NCBI GenBank assembly: GCA_902826685.1
Contig: CADEFT010000010.1
Coordinates: forward strand, 1-64,000
DNA length: 64,000 nucleotides
Direction: 5' to 3'
Source of the DNA: an uncultured Acidobacteriota bacterium
GTDB lineage: Bacteria > Acidobacteriota > Terriglobia > Bryobacterales > Bryobacteraceae
In this document: piece by piece, positions 9,670-17,586 of the stretch
Layout of the letters: each line of letters begins with the position of its first letter
Position numbering within the stretch: the stretch's first letter is position 1
Translations under genes and position numbers: made by a program
Notes under the pieces: generated by a model
Told to the model about the DNA's origin: nothing
What the model saw: only the letters and a program-made list of their open reading frames with translations
The model's database searches: none

Positions 9670-11163
9670 ATGACACGGTTGTGGATGCTGACCGTCGCTT
9701 TGGGGCTCGATCTGGCGGCGGCGATTATCCACGGCGTGGTGATTGAAAGAGCGACGCAGCGGCCGCTGGCGCGGTCGCAGGTGCGGCTGGAAGTGCCGGT
9801 GCCCGGCGGCGGTCTGCGCACGGTGGCGACGGCAACCGTGAATCGCAGCGGCAATTATTGGTTTCCGTCGCTGGCCGATGGCGCCTATCTGGTCACGGCC
9901 ACGCGCGCGGGTTACCTGCCGGGACGCTATGGACAGACGCGCCCCACCGGTCCGGGCCTGTTCGTGGCGGTGAAGGGCGACGAGGCGGCGTTTGCCGAAC
10001 TGCGGCTGGCGAGGCTCGGGGCCATCACCGGGCGTATCGTCGATGAGAATCACGTGGGGCTCGCCGATGTGACGGTGGTCGCCTATCCGGCAAGGCTGCC
10101 GCTGCGCATCGAAGGTTCGGGGCGAAGCGACGACCGCGGTGTGTTCCGCATCGCGCGCCTGCGGCCGGGCCGGTATTGGGTGCGCACGGCGGCAATCGAG
10201 CTTGAGGATCAATCGGGTCTGCTGCCGACGTTCTTCCCGTTGAGCAACGGCACGCAGGACGCTCGGATGGTCAAGGTGGAAGCCGATCGCGACGAAACCG
10301 ACGTCGATATCCAGCCGCTGCCGGGCCGCCTGTTCACCGTGACGGGCACTTTGCAGCGCTGTCCGCCGGATGCCGGTTCGGGGAAAGTATCGCTGGTTTC
10401 CGATACGGGAACCAAGGAACTGGTGGTGGGCTGCGAGACGGGTTTCGAGTTTCGAGGGCTGGCGCCCAACAACTATGAGCTTCATGCCGAGCCGGTCAAC
10501 TCCACGCACAACTGGGCGTCGTTCAGCGAGCATTTTCTCGACCGCACCGCGCAAGTCAACGCGGCGATGACGCCGTTCCCGCGCGTGCGGGTGCAGGTGT
10601 CGGGCGTGGGCACGGAGGGGAAGTTTCCTGTGTCGGTGCGCCGCAAGAGCCTGGCGGGAGGGGCGCCGCCGCGTTCTCTTTGGGACGCGATCGGTCCGGG
10701 TTACTGGGAAGTGCTGCTCACGCCGCCCGCCGGCAGTTACCTCGCTTCGGTCTCGGCTGGAATGGGACGTATGCGCGCCAATCGTCTCTCTCCCGCCGAC
10801 GTGGCACCGGAGATCAGGCTTGAGCCCGAGTCCTATGTATCCATCGACGTCCGGCTGGCCGGCAACGCGGCCATGGTGGAGGGCACCGTCAAGCAGGGCG
10901 TGAATTTTTCCATCTCAACACCGGTGTATCTGTATCCGGTCGACGCCGATGTGCGGCGGCGGATGTACGGGTACCGCACGATGCTTACCGGGCCCAAGGG
11001 CGAATTCAAATTCGACGGCGTCGCGCCGGGCCAATACTTGATCCTGTCTACGTGGGATCTGGACGAGATCGACGAAGCGGCTCTGACGGGCGCGGGCGCT
11101 CGTTCTCTCACGCTGGGGCAAGGGCAGCGGGAAACGGCCGATCTTACGCTATGGGAACGGTAA
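9670..11163 (+). CDS. Secreted carboxypeptidase-regulatory-like domain protein
   Basis: A 497-residue exported protein starting with ATG at 9670 and a short hydrophobic leader (MTRLWMLTVALGLDLAAA). The first 100 residues resemble a carboxypeptidase regulatory (CarboxypepD_reg, transthyretin-like) domain: HGVVIERATQRPLARSQVRL, then GNYWFPSLADGAYLVTATRAGY. Similar Ig-like modules recur (ITGRIVDENHVGLADVTVVAYP; GEFKFDGVAPGQYLILSTWD). No catalytic peptidase domain is present. Such proteins are numerous in Solibacter-like genomes and are thought to be extracellular or cell-surface; their role is unknown. It ends four bases before the convergent RodZ-like gene. Confidence 0.85.
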   Translation: MTRLWMLTVALGLDLAAAIIHGVVIERATQRPLARSQVRLEVPVPGGGLRTVATATVNRSGNYWFPSLADGAYLVTATRAGYLPGRYGQTRPTGPGLFVAVKGDEAAFAELRLARLGAITGRIVDENHVGLADVTVVAYPARLPLRIEGSGRSDDRGVFRIARLRPGRYWVRTAAIELEDQSGLLPTFFPLSNGTQDARMVKVEADRDETDVDIQPLPGRLFTVTGTLQRCPPDAGSGKVSLVSDTGTKELVVGCETGFEFRGLAPNNYELHAEPVNSTHNWASFSEHFLDRTAQVNAAMTPFPRVRVQVSGVGTEGKFPVSVRRKSLAGGAPPRSLWDAIGPGYWEVLLTPPAGSYLASVSAGMGRMRANRLSPADVAPEIRLEPESYVSIDVRLAGNAAMVEGTVKQGVNFSISTPVYLYPVDADVRRRMYGYRTMLTGPKGEFKFDGVAPGQYLILSTWDLDEIDEAALTGAGARSLTLGQGQRETADLTLWER

Positions 11164-11167
11164 AGGC

Positions 11168-11878
11168 TCAGTCGCCGGTCTGAGCGGTCGTACGCGGCTT
11201 CGCCTTACGCTTGCTGCGCACAGCCGATCCCGGCCCCCGCTTCAGCTTCTCAACGCGCGGCGGCTTCTCCACCGTTGCCACCGGAGTCGTGGCCCTCGGC
11301 GCGGCCTCTTTGGGCGGCGCAGGCGTCTGCGTTTCAAGAGCGGGCGTGGCCGCTTCGGTCGCGGGCTTCGGTTCCGCCGGAATCGGCTGAATCGCCGGCG
11401 GCGGCACTTCGGGCTTGTTCGTCTCCGCCGACGTCGTGCCGATCTGCGTCTGCCAGAGCCAGAACACCAGTCCACAGGCGACGACCACCGACACCAGCAT
11501 TGCGACCGAGTGGGCCACTTTCTTGGCGTTCAACACGGACGCGGTCCCTTCGGGCAAAGGATCGAGAGCGGGCCGCTCGGGGAACATGGCACCCAGGCCA
11601 GGCTCGTCCAGAACTCCGGCGCTCGTGCGAGGCGAACGTAAAGGTTCGCCGCCCAACCGTCCTAGAGCTACTGACAATTCATCCGTGTTCATTCCTAACT
11701 TTTCCGCGTATTGAGTGGCAAAGGAACGAACAAAGAAACGCCCCGGAAGAAGATCGTGCTGATCTGATTCGAGTGCTTCGAGAAGATGGAGTCTGATGCG
11801 CGTTTGCTGAGCGATTGTCGCCAGGGTGACACCTTGGCGGTTCCGCTCACGGCTGAGGATTTCGCCGATCGAAGCCAT
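11168..11878 (-). CDS. RodZ-like helix-turn-helix membrane protein
   Basis: A 236-residue protein with an N-terminal HTH_25 domain (MASIGEILSRERNRQGVTLA, then RIRLHLLEALESDQHDLLPG and FFVRSFATQYAEKLGM), the arrangement found in RodZ. One membrane segment follows (SVAMLVSVVVACGLVFWLW, about residues 125-147), then a Pro/Ala/Glu-rich linker and a basic tail. The periplasmic beta domain of RodZ (DUF4115) is not evident, so this is a shortened RodZ-like protein. RodZ links MreB to the envelope in rod-shaped cells; a shape or envelope role is inference. It is transcribed divergently from the glycosyltransferase gene across an AT-rich -10 shared by both strands. Confidence 0.85.
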   Translation of the reverse strand: MASIGEILSRERNRQGVTLATIAQQTRIRLHLLEALESDQHDLLPGRFFVRSFATQYAEKLGMNTDELSVALGRLGGEPLRSPRTSAGVLDEPGLGAMFPERPALDPLPEGTASVLNAKKVAHSVAMLVSVVVACGLVFWLWQTQIGTTSAETNKPEVPPPAIQPIPAEPKPATEAATPALETQTPAPPKEAAPRATTPVATVEKPPRVEKLKRGPGSAVRSKRKAKPRTTAQTGD

Positions 11879-11908
11879 AGAGAGAAAGGTCCAGTTTCCT
11901 TACCCCGA

Positions 11909-11915
11909 TATAATA
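11909..11915. promoter_or_regulatory. Overlapping divergent -10 boxes (bidirectional promoter)
   Basis: The plus strand has a perfect TATAAT at 11909-11914, and the minus strand has TATTAT over 11910-11915. One AT-rich core could therefore serve the RodZ-like gene (start 11878) and the glycosyltransferase gene (TTG at 11922). The plus-strand box ends seven bases before that TTG, pointing to a leaderless transcript. No strong -35 elements are seen. Confidence 0.55.
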
Positions 11916-11921
11916 CTACAA

Positions 11922-12971
11922 TTGCGGCACGAGTCACGGAAAGATCTCATATCAGTAATCGTTATCAACTTCAACCGGTTAGAGCTGCTGCGCGCCTGCC
12001 TCGCCTCGCTCAACCGCCAGGCTTCGGTCGACGCTGAAATCGTGCTGGTCGATAACGGATCCACCGACGGTTCGGTGGAAATGGCGGGCGCGGAGTTCGG
12101 GGGCGGGCGCTTTCCGCTCACCATTATTCGGAACCGCGAAAACAAAGGATTTTGCGAAGCCAATAACCAAGGAATTGAGGCCGCCCGGGGAGAGTGGATT
12201 GCCCTATTGAATAACGACGCGGAGGCGGAAGAAGGGTGGCTGGCCGAGCTGGTCTCGGCCATAGGAAACGATACGCGCGCGGGCATGGTGGCATCGAAGG
12301 TGATGGTATGGGAAAGTCCACAAAAAATTGACAAAGTAGGTCATCTGATTTTCTTCGACGGCCAGAATCGTGGCCGGGGCACCGGCGAGGTTGACCGGCA
12401 CCAGTACGATACGATGGTGGATGTAGCCTGGCCAGACGGTTGCGCGGCGCTATACCGCCGCGAGATGCTCGAAGAGATTGGGGGCTTCGACGAAGATTTC
12501 TTTGCCTATGCCGACGACGCCGAACTGGGATTGCGCGCCCGCATCGCCGGATGGAACTGCGTATTTGCGCCGCGCGCGGTGGTGCGGCATCATCGCGGCG
12601 CCACGCTCGGGGTGCGCAGCATGCGGCGGGTGGAACTGATTGAGCGCAATCGTGTCCTTTTGGCGCTCAAGCTCTTTCCTTGGAGCCTTCTATGTCTAAA
12701 CGGCGTGTTCTACGCGGCGCGGCTGGCCGCGGGGATGTGGGCGGCAATGGCGGGCAAGGGCGAAATCTCCCGCTACCCGGGCTGGAAAACGAAATGGCGA
12801 GTGGTGGGGGCAATGGTGTCGGGCGACCGGCAGGCGCTGCGAATGATGCCGCGGATGCTGGCCAAGCGCCGCCACATCCGGCGGTTGCGGAAAATCTCAA
12901 CGCTCCACCTGCTGCGCCTGCTGTGGAAGCATCGCATCACGCTGCGGGAACTCAGCCAGCAATCGATCTGA
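11922..12971 (+). CDS. Family 2 glycosyltransferase (rhamnosyltransferase-like)
   Basis: An inverting GT-A glycosyltransferase of about 349 residues. The nucleotide-sugar fold begins at once (LISVIVINFNRLELL), followed by EIVLVDNGSTDGS, the region NRENKGFCEANNQGIEAA, the metal-binding type motif LLNNDAEAEEGW and the acceptor-side sequence GGFDEDFFAYADDAELGLR, typical of rhamnosyl or N-acetylglucosaminyl transferases of the WcaA/RfbN type. A hydrophobic stretch near residue 250-275 may associate with the membrane. The TTG at 11922 is preferred because it follows a perfect -10; a GTG at 11826 gives 32 more residues but would overlap the divergent gene. It overlaps the next methyltransferase gene, suggesting an operon for a modified surface glycan. 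Confidence 0.9.
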   Translation: MRHESRKDLISVIVINFNRLELLRACLASLNRQASVDAEIVLVDNGSTDGSVEMAGAEFGGGRFPLTIIRNRENKGFCEANNQGIEAARGEWIALLNNDAEAEEGWLAELVSAIGNDTRAGMVASKVMVWESPQKIDKVGHLIFFDGQNRGRGTGEVDRHQYDTMVDVAWPDGCAALYRREMLEEIGGFDEDFFAYADDAELGLRARIAGWNCVFAPRAVVRHHRGATLGVRSMRRVELIERNRVLLALKLFPWSLLCLNGVFYAARLAAGMWAAMAGKGEISRYPGWKTKWRVVGAMVSGDRQALRMMPRMLAKRRHIRRLRKISTLHLLRLLWKHRITLRELSQQSI

Positions 12972-13942
12972 AATCGGGGCAGGAGCGTGCGACCGAGGGT
13001 CCGTGCCCGGCGTGCGAGTGCCGCCAGGCGCGGTTTCTGCTCAAGGGAACCGATCGTCTCTATCAGACCACCGCACGGGATTTTGATGTGGTGGAGTGCG
13101 CCAAGTGCGCCCTGATCCGCCTCGACCCATGGCCTTCGCCCGAAGAGCTGCGCCGCTACTATCCGAAAGATTATTGGTTCGATCCGGAAGTGGACAGCTC
13201 GGGACGGCTGGCCGAGATTTACAGGCGTTTCGTGCTGGCCGATCATGTGCGTTTCGTCGAGCGCGCCGTGCTCGATTCGGGCGAAGACGGCCCAGTGCTC
13301 GATGTCGGCTGCGGGGGCGGATTGTTTCTGCGTATGATGGGCGAAAGAGGCCACGCCGTGGTGGGGCTCGATTTCGCGCACTCGGCGGCGCAGGTGGCCT
13401 GGAACGTCAACGGCGTGCCGGCGCTTTGCGGCAACCTGGCCGAAGCGCCGATCGCTCCGGCCAGTTGCAGCGTCATCACGATGTTCCATGTGCTGGAGCA
13501 TCTCTACGATCCGGCCGCCTACCTGGCGCGGGCCCACGAGTTGCTGAGACCGGGAGGCAGGCTGGTGGTGCAGGTGCCAAACGCCGATTGCTGGCAGATG
13601 CTGCTGTTCGGCGAACGCTGGAACGGCGTGGATATTCCGCGCCACCTGGTGCATTTCCGCGTGCGCGATCTCGACGATCTGCTGGACCTGTGCGGCTTCG
13701 AGCCGGTGCGCCACAAGCATTTTTCGTGGCGCGACAATCCGGCCGGGCTGGCGACGACGCTGGCGCCGTGGCTCGATCCGATGGCGCGGCGCGTCCGCGG
13801 CGTAGCCGAAGGCGCGGCGGGAAAGCTTCTCAAGGACCTTGCCTATTTCGGCATCGTGCTCGCTTCGGTGCCGCCTACGATACTTGAAGCGGCCTGCCGT
13901 CACGGATCGACCATCATGGTGGAAGCCCGCAAAAGGCCATGA
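12923..13942 (+). CDS. Class I SAM-dependent methyltransferase with N-terminal zinc ribbon
   Basis: A cytoplasmic methyltransferase of about 339 residues. A CPACxC...CAKC ribbon (GPCPACECRQARF, then VVECAKCALIRLDPWP) precedes the AdoMet-binding motif VLDVGCGGGLFLRMMGERGH with downstream acidic VVGLDFA, and motif FHVLEHLYDPAAYLARA. This layout is typical of methyltransferases in O-antigen and exopolysaccharide loci. The start is uncertain because no ATG lies just upstream of the ribbon: an in-frame GTG at 12923, overlapping the glycosyltransferase end by 49 bases, is chosen. The longer frame upstream (to 12680) only shadows the glycosyltransferase gene. It overlaps the next gene by four bases. 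Confidence 0.85.
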   Translation: MEASHHAAGTQPAIDLKSGQERATEGPCPACECRQARFLLKGTDRLYQTTARDFDVVECAKCALIRLDPWPSPEELRRYYPKDYWFDPEVDSSGRLAEIYRRFVLADHVRFVERAVLDSGEDGPVLDVGCGGGLFLRMMGERGHAVVGLDFAHSAAQVAWNVNGVPALCGNLAEAPIAPASCSVITMFHVLEHLYDPAAYLARAHELLRPGGRLVVQVPNADCWQMLLFGERWNGVDIPRHLVHFRVRDLDDLLDLCGFEPVRHKHFSWRDNPAGLATTLAPWLDPMARRVRGVAEGAAGKLLKDLAYFGIVLASVPPTILEAACRHGSTIMVEARKRP

Positions 13943-14628
13943 AGGGAGATGCCGTTCGCGGAAAGCTGCCACGGTTTCTCGAACGCTATCTCTGGTTTTT
14001 CGAAGTCGCGATCGAGGACGCGGTGCGGGAGCTGGCGCGGTCGCTTCCGGCGGAGGCGCGGCTACTCGACGCCGGTGCCGGGGAAGGGCAGTATCGCGGC
14101 TTGTTTCCGCGGGTGCGCTACACGGGCCTCGATCTGGCGGTGGGCGATAAAAGCTGGAACTATGCGGGTCTGGATGTGTTGGGCGATCTGACGGCGCTTC
14201 CGTTCGCCGCGGGCACGTTCGATGCGGCCTTGAACATCGTTACGCTCGAACATGTAAAAGAGCCGCAACAGGTGCTGCGGGAGATCGCGCGCGTGCTGCG
14301 GCCGGGGGCTTCGCTGCTGCTGGTGGTGCCGCAGGATTGGGAAGTACACCAGTCGCCGCACGATTATTTCCGGTACACGCGGCACGGGTTGCGCCACCTG
14401 CTCGAACAGGCGGGTTTCGCCGATTCGCGCATCGAGGCGGGTGGCGGGTACTTCCGGTTGATGGGCCGCCGCATGCTCAACGGGCTGCAGTTTTTTCGCG
14501 GGCTGTGGCTGATTCCAGCGCTGCTGGTGCTGACCCCGGCCGGGCTGTTGTTTCCGTTGTTGGACCGCCTGGACCGCGACCGCGATTTCACGCTCGGATA
14601 TATTTGCAGGGCGCGGAAAGGCGGCTAG
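13939..14628 (+). CDS. Class I SAM-dependent methyltransferase (type 11)
   Basis: A 229-residue Methyltransf_11 protein whose ATG overlaps the preceding stop (ATGA). It has LLDAGAGEGQYRGLFP as the AdoMet motif, YTGLDLAVGD as the acidic loop, ALPFAAGTFDAALNIVTLEH, and VLRPGASLLLVVPQDW. A hydrophobic helix near the C-terminus (LWLIPALLVLTPAGLLFPLL) suggests membrane attachment. It completes a three-gene cluster of one glycosyltransferase and two methyltransferases, consistent with methylation of a surface sugar or polyprenyl-linked intermediate. The substrate is inferred from neighbourhood only. Confidence 0.88.
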   Translation: MKGDAVRGKLPRFLERYLWFFEVAIEDAVRELARSLPAEARLLDAGAGEGQYRGLFPRVRYTGLDLAVGDKSWNYAGLDVLGDLTALPFAAGTFDAALNIVTLEHVKEPQQVLREIARVLRPGASLLLVVPQDWEVHQSPHDYFRYTRHGLRHLLEQAGFADSRIEAGGGYFRLMGRRMLNGLQFFRGLWLIPALLVLTPAGLLFPLLDRLDRDRDFTLGYICRARKGG

Positions 14629-14734
14629 CTGAGAGGCGCGCCGGTTGGACTTTCGCGGCATGTCTTGTTCGAGGGGGTGGCGCGGTGCCGATCCCGGCCG
14701 GCACGAGTTCCGGAAGGTGTTACATTGGCTGGGT

Positions 14735-14851
14735 ATGAAATGGGCTCCTGTGCTGATTGTGCTTTCGTTTCTCGCCGCCTGTTCGAATGACCGCAATACG
14801 GTGAGGACGCCCGTGCCGCCGCCACCGCCCCGCACCAATCTGTCGAAATAG
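14735..14851 (+). CDS. Tiny lipoprotein (38 residues)
   Basis: The ATG at 14735 opens a 38-residue protein with a textbook lipoprotein signal (MKWAPVLIVLSFLAAC), so the mature part is only about 23 residues, rich in Pro (TPVPPPPPRTN). TACATT at 14721-14726 is a possible -10 that would put transcription start at or next to the ATG. The HAD gene starts six bases after its stop, so the two are probably co-transcribed. No family is recognised; it recalls short entericidin-like lipoproteins only in size and layout. Confidence 0.65.
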   Translation: MKWAPVLIVLSFLAACSNDRNTVRTPVPPPPPRTNLSK

Positions 14852-14857
14852 AGTGCC

Positions 14858-15610
14858 ATGAAGCGCCGGGAGTTTGTCGTTTCCGGGCTCGCGCTGATGG
14901 CGCCGCCTTTGGGTGTCCAGGCGCTGGTGTTCGACGTCTTCGGCACGGTCGTCGATTGGCGTGGATCCATAATTAGAGAAGGGGAATCGCTCAATCGCGC
15001 CAGGGGCTGGAAGATCGATTGGGCGGCGTTTGCGGACAAGTGGCGCGCGGGCTACGGCCCGTCGATGGACAAGGTCCGCAGGGGCGAGCTGCCGTGGAAG
15101 CGCATCGACGAGTTGCACCGCATGGTGCTCGACCGTCTGCTCGATGAATTCGGCCTGGCGTCTCTGAGGGAGGCCGAAAAGGATCATCTCAACCGCATGT
15201 GGCATCGCCTGCATGGCTGGCCGGATGCCGTTGCCGGTCTGACGCGGCTCAAGAAAAAATTCGTGATCGCGACGCTCTCAAACGGCAACGTTTCGCTGCT
15301 GACCAACATGGCCAGGTTCGCCGGTCTTCCGTGGGACTGCGTGCTTTCGGCCGAGTTGATGCGGCACTACAAGCCGGACCCGGAGTGTTACCTCGGCGCT
15401 GCCGATCTGCTTGGTCTGAAGCCAGGTGAAGTCATGATGGTGGCGGCGCATGCCGGAGACTTGCGCGCCGCCGCCAAGGCCGGCCTGCGCACGGCGTTCG
15501 TCGAGAGACCGCTTGAATACGGGCCTGGACGAAAGGCCGATTCGCCGCCTGCCGGAGTGGACTACAAGGCTAAGGATTTTTTGGAGCTGGCGTCGCTGCT
15601 GGGGGCCTGA
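14858..15610 (+). CDS. Exported type II haloacid dehalogenase-like hydrolase
   Basis: A 250-residue HAD-superfamily protein of the L-2-haloacid dehalogenase group. Motif I is FDVFGTVVDWRGS with the nucleophilic Asp, motif II TLSNGN, motif III contains HYKPDPECY and motif IV is VAAHAGDLRAAAKAGL. The N-terminus MKRREFVVSGLALMAPPLGV looks like a Tat or Sec signal placed directly before the first catalytic strand, which is odd because relatives are mostly cytoplasmic. The substrate could be a 2-haloacid or a phosphate ester. Its last codons (KAKDFLELAS) form the first copy of the tandem repeat that continues to the neighbouring convergent gene. Confidence 0.85.
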   Translation: MKRREFVVSGLALMAPPLGVQALVFDVFGTVVDWRGSIIREGESLNRARGWKIDWAAFADKWRAGYGPSMDKVRRGELPWKRIDELHRMVLDRLLDEFGLASLREAEKDHLNRMWHRLHGWPDAVAGLTRLKKKFVIATLSNGNVSLLTNMARFAGLPWDCVLSAELMRHYKPDPECYLGAADLLGLKPGEVMMVAAHAGDLRAAAKAGLRTAFVERPLEYGPGRKADSPPAGVDYKAKDFLELASLLGA

Positions 15611-16075
15611 CCGATCGGAATCTGGACGGCTGCCTGGGTGGCGGGTCGGCATCCTGGATCTGTGCCTGGGTGGGGGCGGTCTGCCCGGGGGCGGCGCTAT
15701 CGCGGAGGCCAAGGATTGAAGCTTTGTCGCTGCCGGAAGGCTTGTGGAGTGGGCCGGAATCTGGACGCTCCTTGGTGGGTGGCACATCTGCCCGGAGGCG
15801 GCGCTATCGCGCAAGGCTAAGGCTTTTTTGAACTGGCGTCGCCGCCGGGAGGCTTGTGGAGTGGGCCGGAATCTGGTCGCTACCTTGATGGGTGGCACAT
15901 CTGCCCAGAGGCGGCGCCAGCGCACGAGGCTAACGGTTCTTCGGAACTGGCGTCGCCGCCGGTAGGCTTGTGGAGTGGGCCGGAATCTGGTCGCTACCTT
16001 GGTGGGTGGGACATCTGGCCGGAGGCGGCGCCAGCGCACAATGCTAAGGATTTTTTGGAACTGGCACCGCCGCCG
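15569..16075. repeat. Degenerate tandem repeat array spanning two convergent gene tails
   Basis: Five related copies begin at about 15569, 15708, 15816, 15929 and 16043, spaced 139, 108, 113 and 114 bases. Each has a GCTAAGGATTTTTTGGAACT-like core, then TGGCGTCGCCGCCG, then a shared block with GTGGGCCGGAATCTGG and TGGGTGGCACATCTG. The first copy lies inside the HAD gene and supplies its last residues; the last lies at the 3' end of the convergent membrane-protein gene and supplies its stop. The 433 bases between the two genes consist almost entirely of this array. The core's T-run could help termination of the plus-strand transcript. Confidence 0.85.
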
Positions 16076-17582
16076 GGGGCTTGGCCGCCGAGGGCTTGCG
16101 GAGCTGCTCGAAATACTGCTGCACGAAGTGCTGGTAGGCCGCCGGCACCTCGTCGCGATGCACATCGCCGCCCGAATCGGAATGGGCCGAGTTCCGCTGC
16201 GACATTTCCGTCTTCAACTGCTGCCGGCCGGAGGATACTTCCACCATCACTTCGCCGGTCAGATCCTTGGCGCGCTTGCCTAACAGTTCGGAAATCTTGC
16301 TGATGGCGGCGGCCTGCTCGGCGGCCTTGATCTCCTTCTCACCGTCCTGCTTGCCGGCACCGCTCTTTCCTTCCTGCGGCGCCTGCTGATCGGAAGCGCC
16401 GTCGGTGCGATTGGAGGCGGCCATGTTCTTGGAAGCGCCTTCGCCCTGCTGGTCGCCTTCCTGATCCGACGACTGCTCGCCCTCGCCTTTGCCTTGCGTG
16501 GGGGCGCCTTTCTTGCCGCTCTGCTGCTTGTTGCCCGCCTGCTGCGCCGAACCCTGGTTGGCCTGCATGTTCTTCTGCCCGCCTTCGCTCGCGCGAGGGG
16601 ACATGCGCATGCGCGACAGCATGTTGGCCATCGCATCCTTCATCTTGTCCATCATCGAGTCGTTGCCCTGCTGCTGCTGGGCCGAATTGTTGCCGCCCTG
16701 CTGCGACTTGGCGTTCTGCTTCCCGGCGCTGTCGGAAGCCCCCGATTGCTCGCGGCCTTTGTCCTCGGCCCCGGCCTTGCCCTCGCCCTTCTCGTTGGCG
16801 TCGCCCTGATCGTTGCCGCCCTTCTCCGCCGACGGTTCGCTGTTCTTGGCCTGCTGGCCGGTTTTGGGGCCGGGCTGATCGGTCTCGATGGCTTCGCCCT
16901 TGACGCCATCCTGCTCCATCGCTTCCTTCTTCTCACCCGCCTGCTGATCGGGCAGATCGGACGGAACGGCCACATTCTCAGCGCCCTTGGGAAGCTTTTG
17001 CTTGGGCAGCGGGGGGCGCTTGGCGGCGGCGTCGGGCTGGGCCAGGAACGAATCGAAGGGAATGTGGACCAGGGGCTGCGTCAAATCGAGCGTGCCGCTG
17101 ATGCCATAGCGCGCGGCGAGCAACGCCAGAGAAAGAGCGAGCAGGCCGACCGAGCCCCACACCGCACGGGGCATCGACACCGGCGCCGCGGCGACGGGAT
17201 CGGCCGAGGCGGCGGCGGACTCGGCTTGACGGCGCTGCGCCTCGACGATGGCCGGATGGGGATTTTTGTTCGCTTCGCCGCTGGAGAAATAGTAGGCAGT
17301 GGAGAGGGAGTCCTTGAGTGCGAGCCGTTCATCGACGGCCTGCGCGATCTGATAATCGGTTGGGATCCGTCCGCGCAAACGCCACCAGCCTACCGCCAGG
17401 AAAATCAGCAAGAGCAGGACTGGGAAGAACCAGTGCAGCACCTGGGTTCCCAGGATCATGAGGATCACGAGGGCGGCCAGTGCAGCCATTAGAGCCAGGT
17501 TGCCGTGCTCCAGGGCGAGTTGGGCGAGGGCACGCCGCCGCACCCGTTCGAGTATCTGTGCGAGTGCGCTGCTGCCGCTCAA
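16044..17582 (-). CDS. Membrane protein with long low-complexity Gln/Gly/Glu/Lys region
   Basis: About 512 residues from a TTG at 17582, placed four bases after the upstream stop with GGAAAG as a likely ribosome site. Two adjacent N-terminal membrane helices (LMAALAALVILMILG and VLHWFFPVLLLLIFLAVGWW) and a third near residue 150-170 (AVWGSVGLLALSLALLAARYG) precede about 250 residues of charged, Gln/Gly/Ser-rich disordered sequence, then a short helical C-terminus (AAAISKISELLGKRAKDLTG). The layout resembles DUF4175-type proteins, but no catalytic motif is seen and the function is unknown. It is the last gene of a three-gene operon, and its stop lies in the tandem repeat. Confidence 0.75.
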   Translation of the reverse strand: MSGSSALAQILERVRRRALAQLALEHGNLALMAALAALVILMILGTQVLHWFFPVLLLLIFLAVGWWRLRGRIPTDYQIAQAVDERLALKDSLSTAYYFSSGEANKNPHPAIVEAQRRQAESAAASADPVAAAPVSMPRAVWGSVGLLALSLALLAARYGISGTLDLTQPLVHIPFDSFLAQPDAAAKRPPLPKQKLPKGAENVAVPSDLPDQQAGEKKEAMEQDGVKGEAIETDQPGPKTGQQAKNSEPSAEKGGNDQGDANEKGEGKAGAEDKGREQSGASDSAGKQNAKSQQGGNNSAQQQQGNDSMMDKMKDAMANMLSRMRMSPRASEGGQKNMQANQGSAQQAGNKQQSGKKGAPTQGKGEGEQSSDQEGDQQGEGASKNMAASNRTDGASDQQAPQEGKSGAGKQDGEKEIKAAEQAAAISKISELLGKRAKDLTGEVMVEVSSGRQQLKTEMSQRNSAHSDSGGDVHRDEVPAAYQHFVQQYFEQLRKPSAAKPPAAVPVPKNP

Positions 17583-17586
17583 GTGT

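Noticed and set aside
6646..10554. Single 1302-residue reading frame extending the heme lipoprotein upstream
   Set aside because: Bases 9613-10554 lie opposite the well-supported carboxypeptidase-regulatory gene, and the lipoprotein signal at ATG 9612 marks the true start.
12680..12922. N-terminal extension of the zinc-ribbon methyltransferase
   Set aside because: Gly/Ala-rich sequence that merely shadows the end of the glycosyltransferase gene; family members begin near the CPxC ribbon.
15611..16043. CRISPR array between the HAD and membrane-protein genes
   Set aside because: Units are over 100 bases, degenerate and without short uniform spacers; no cas genes are present.
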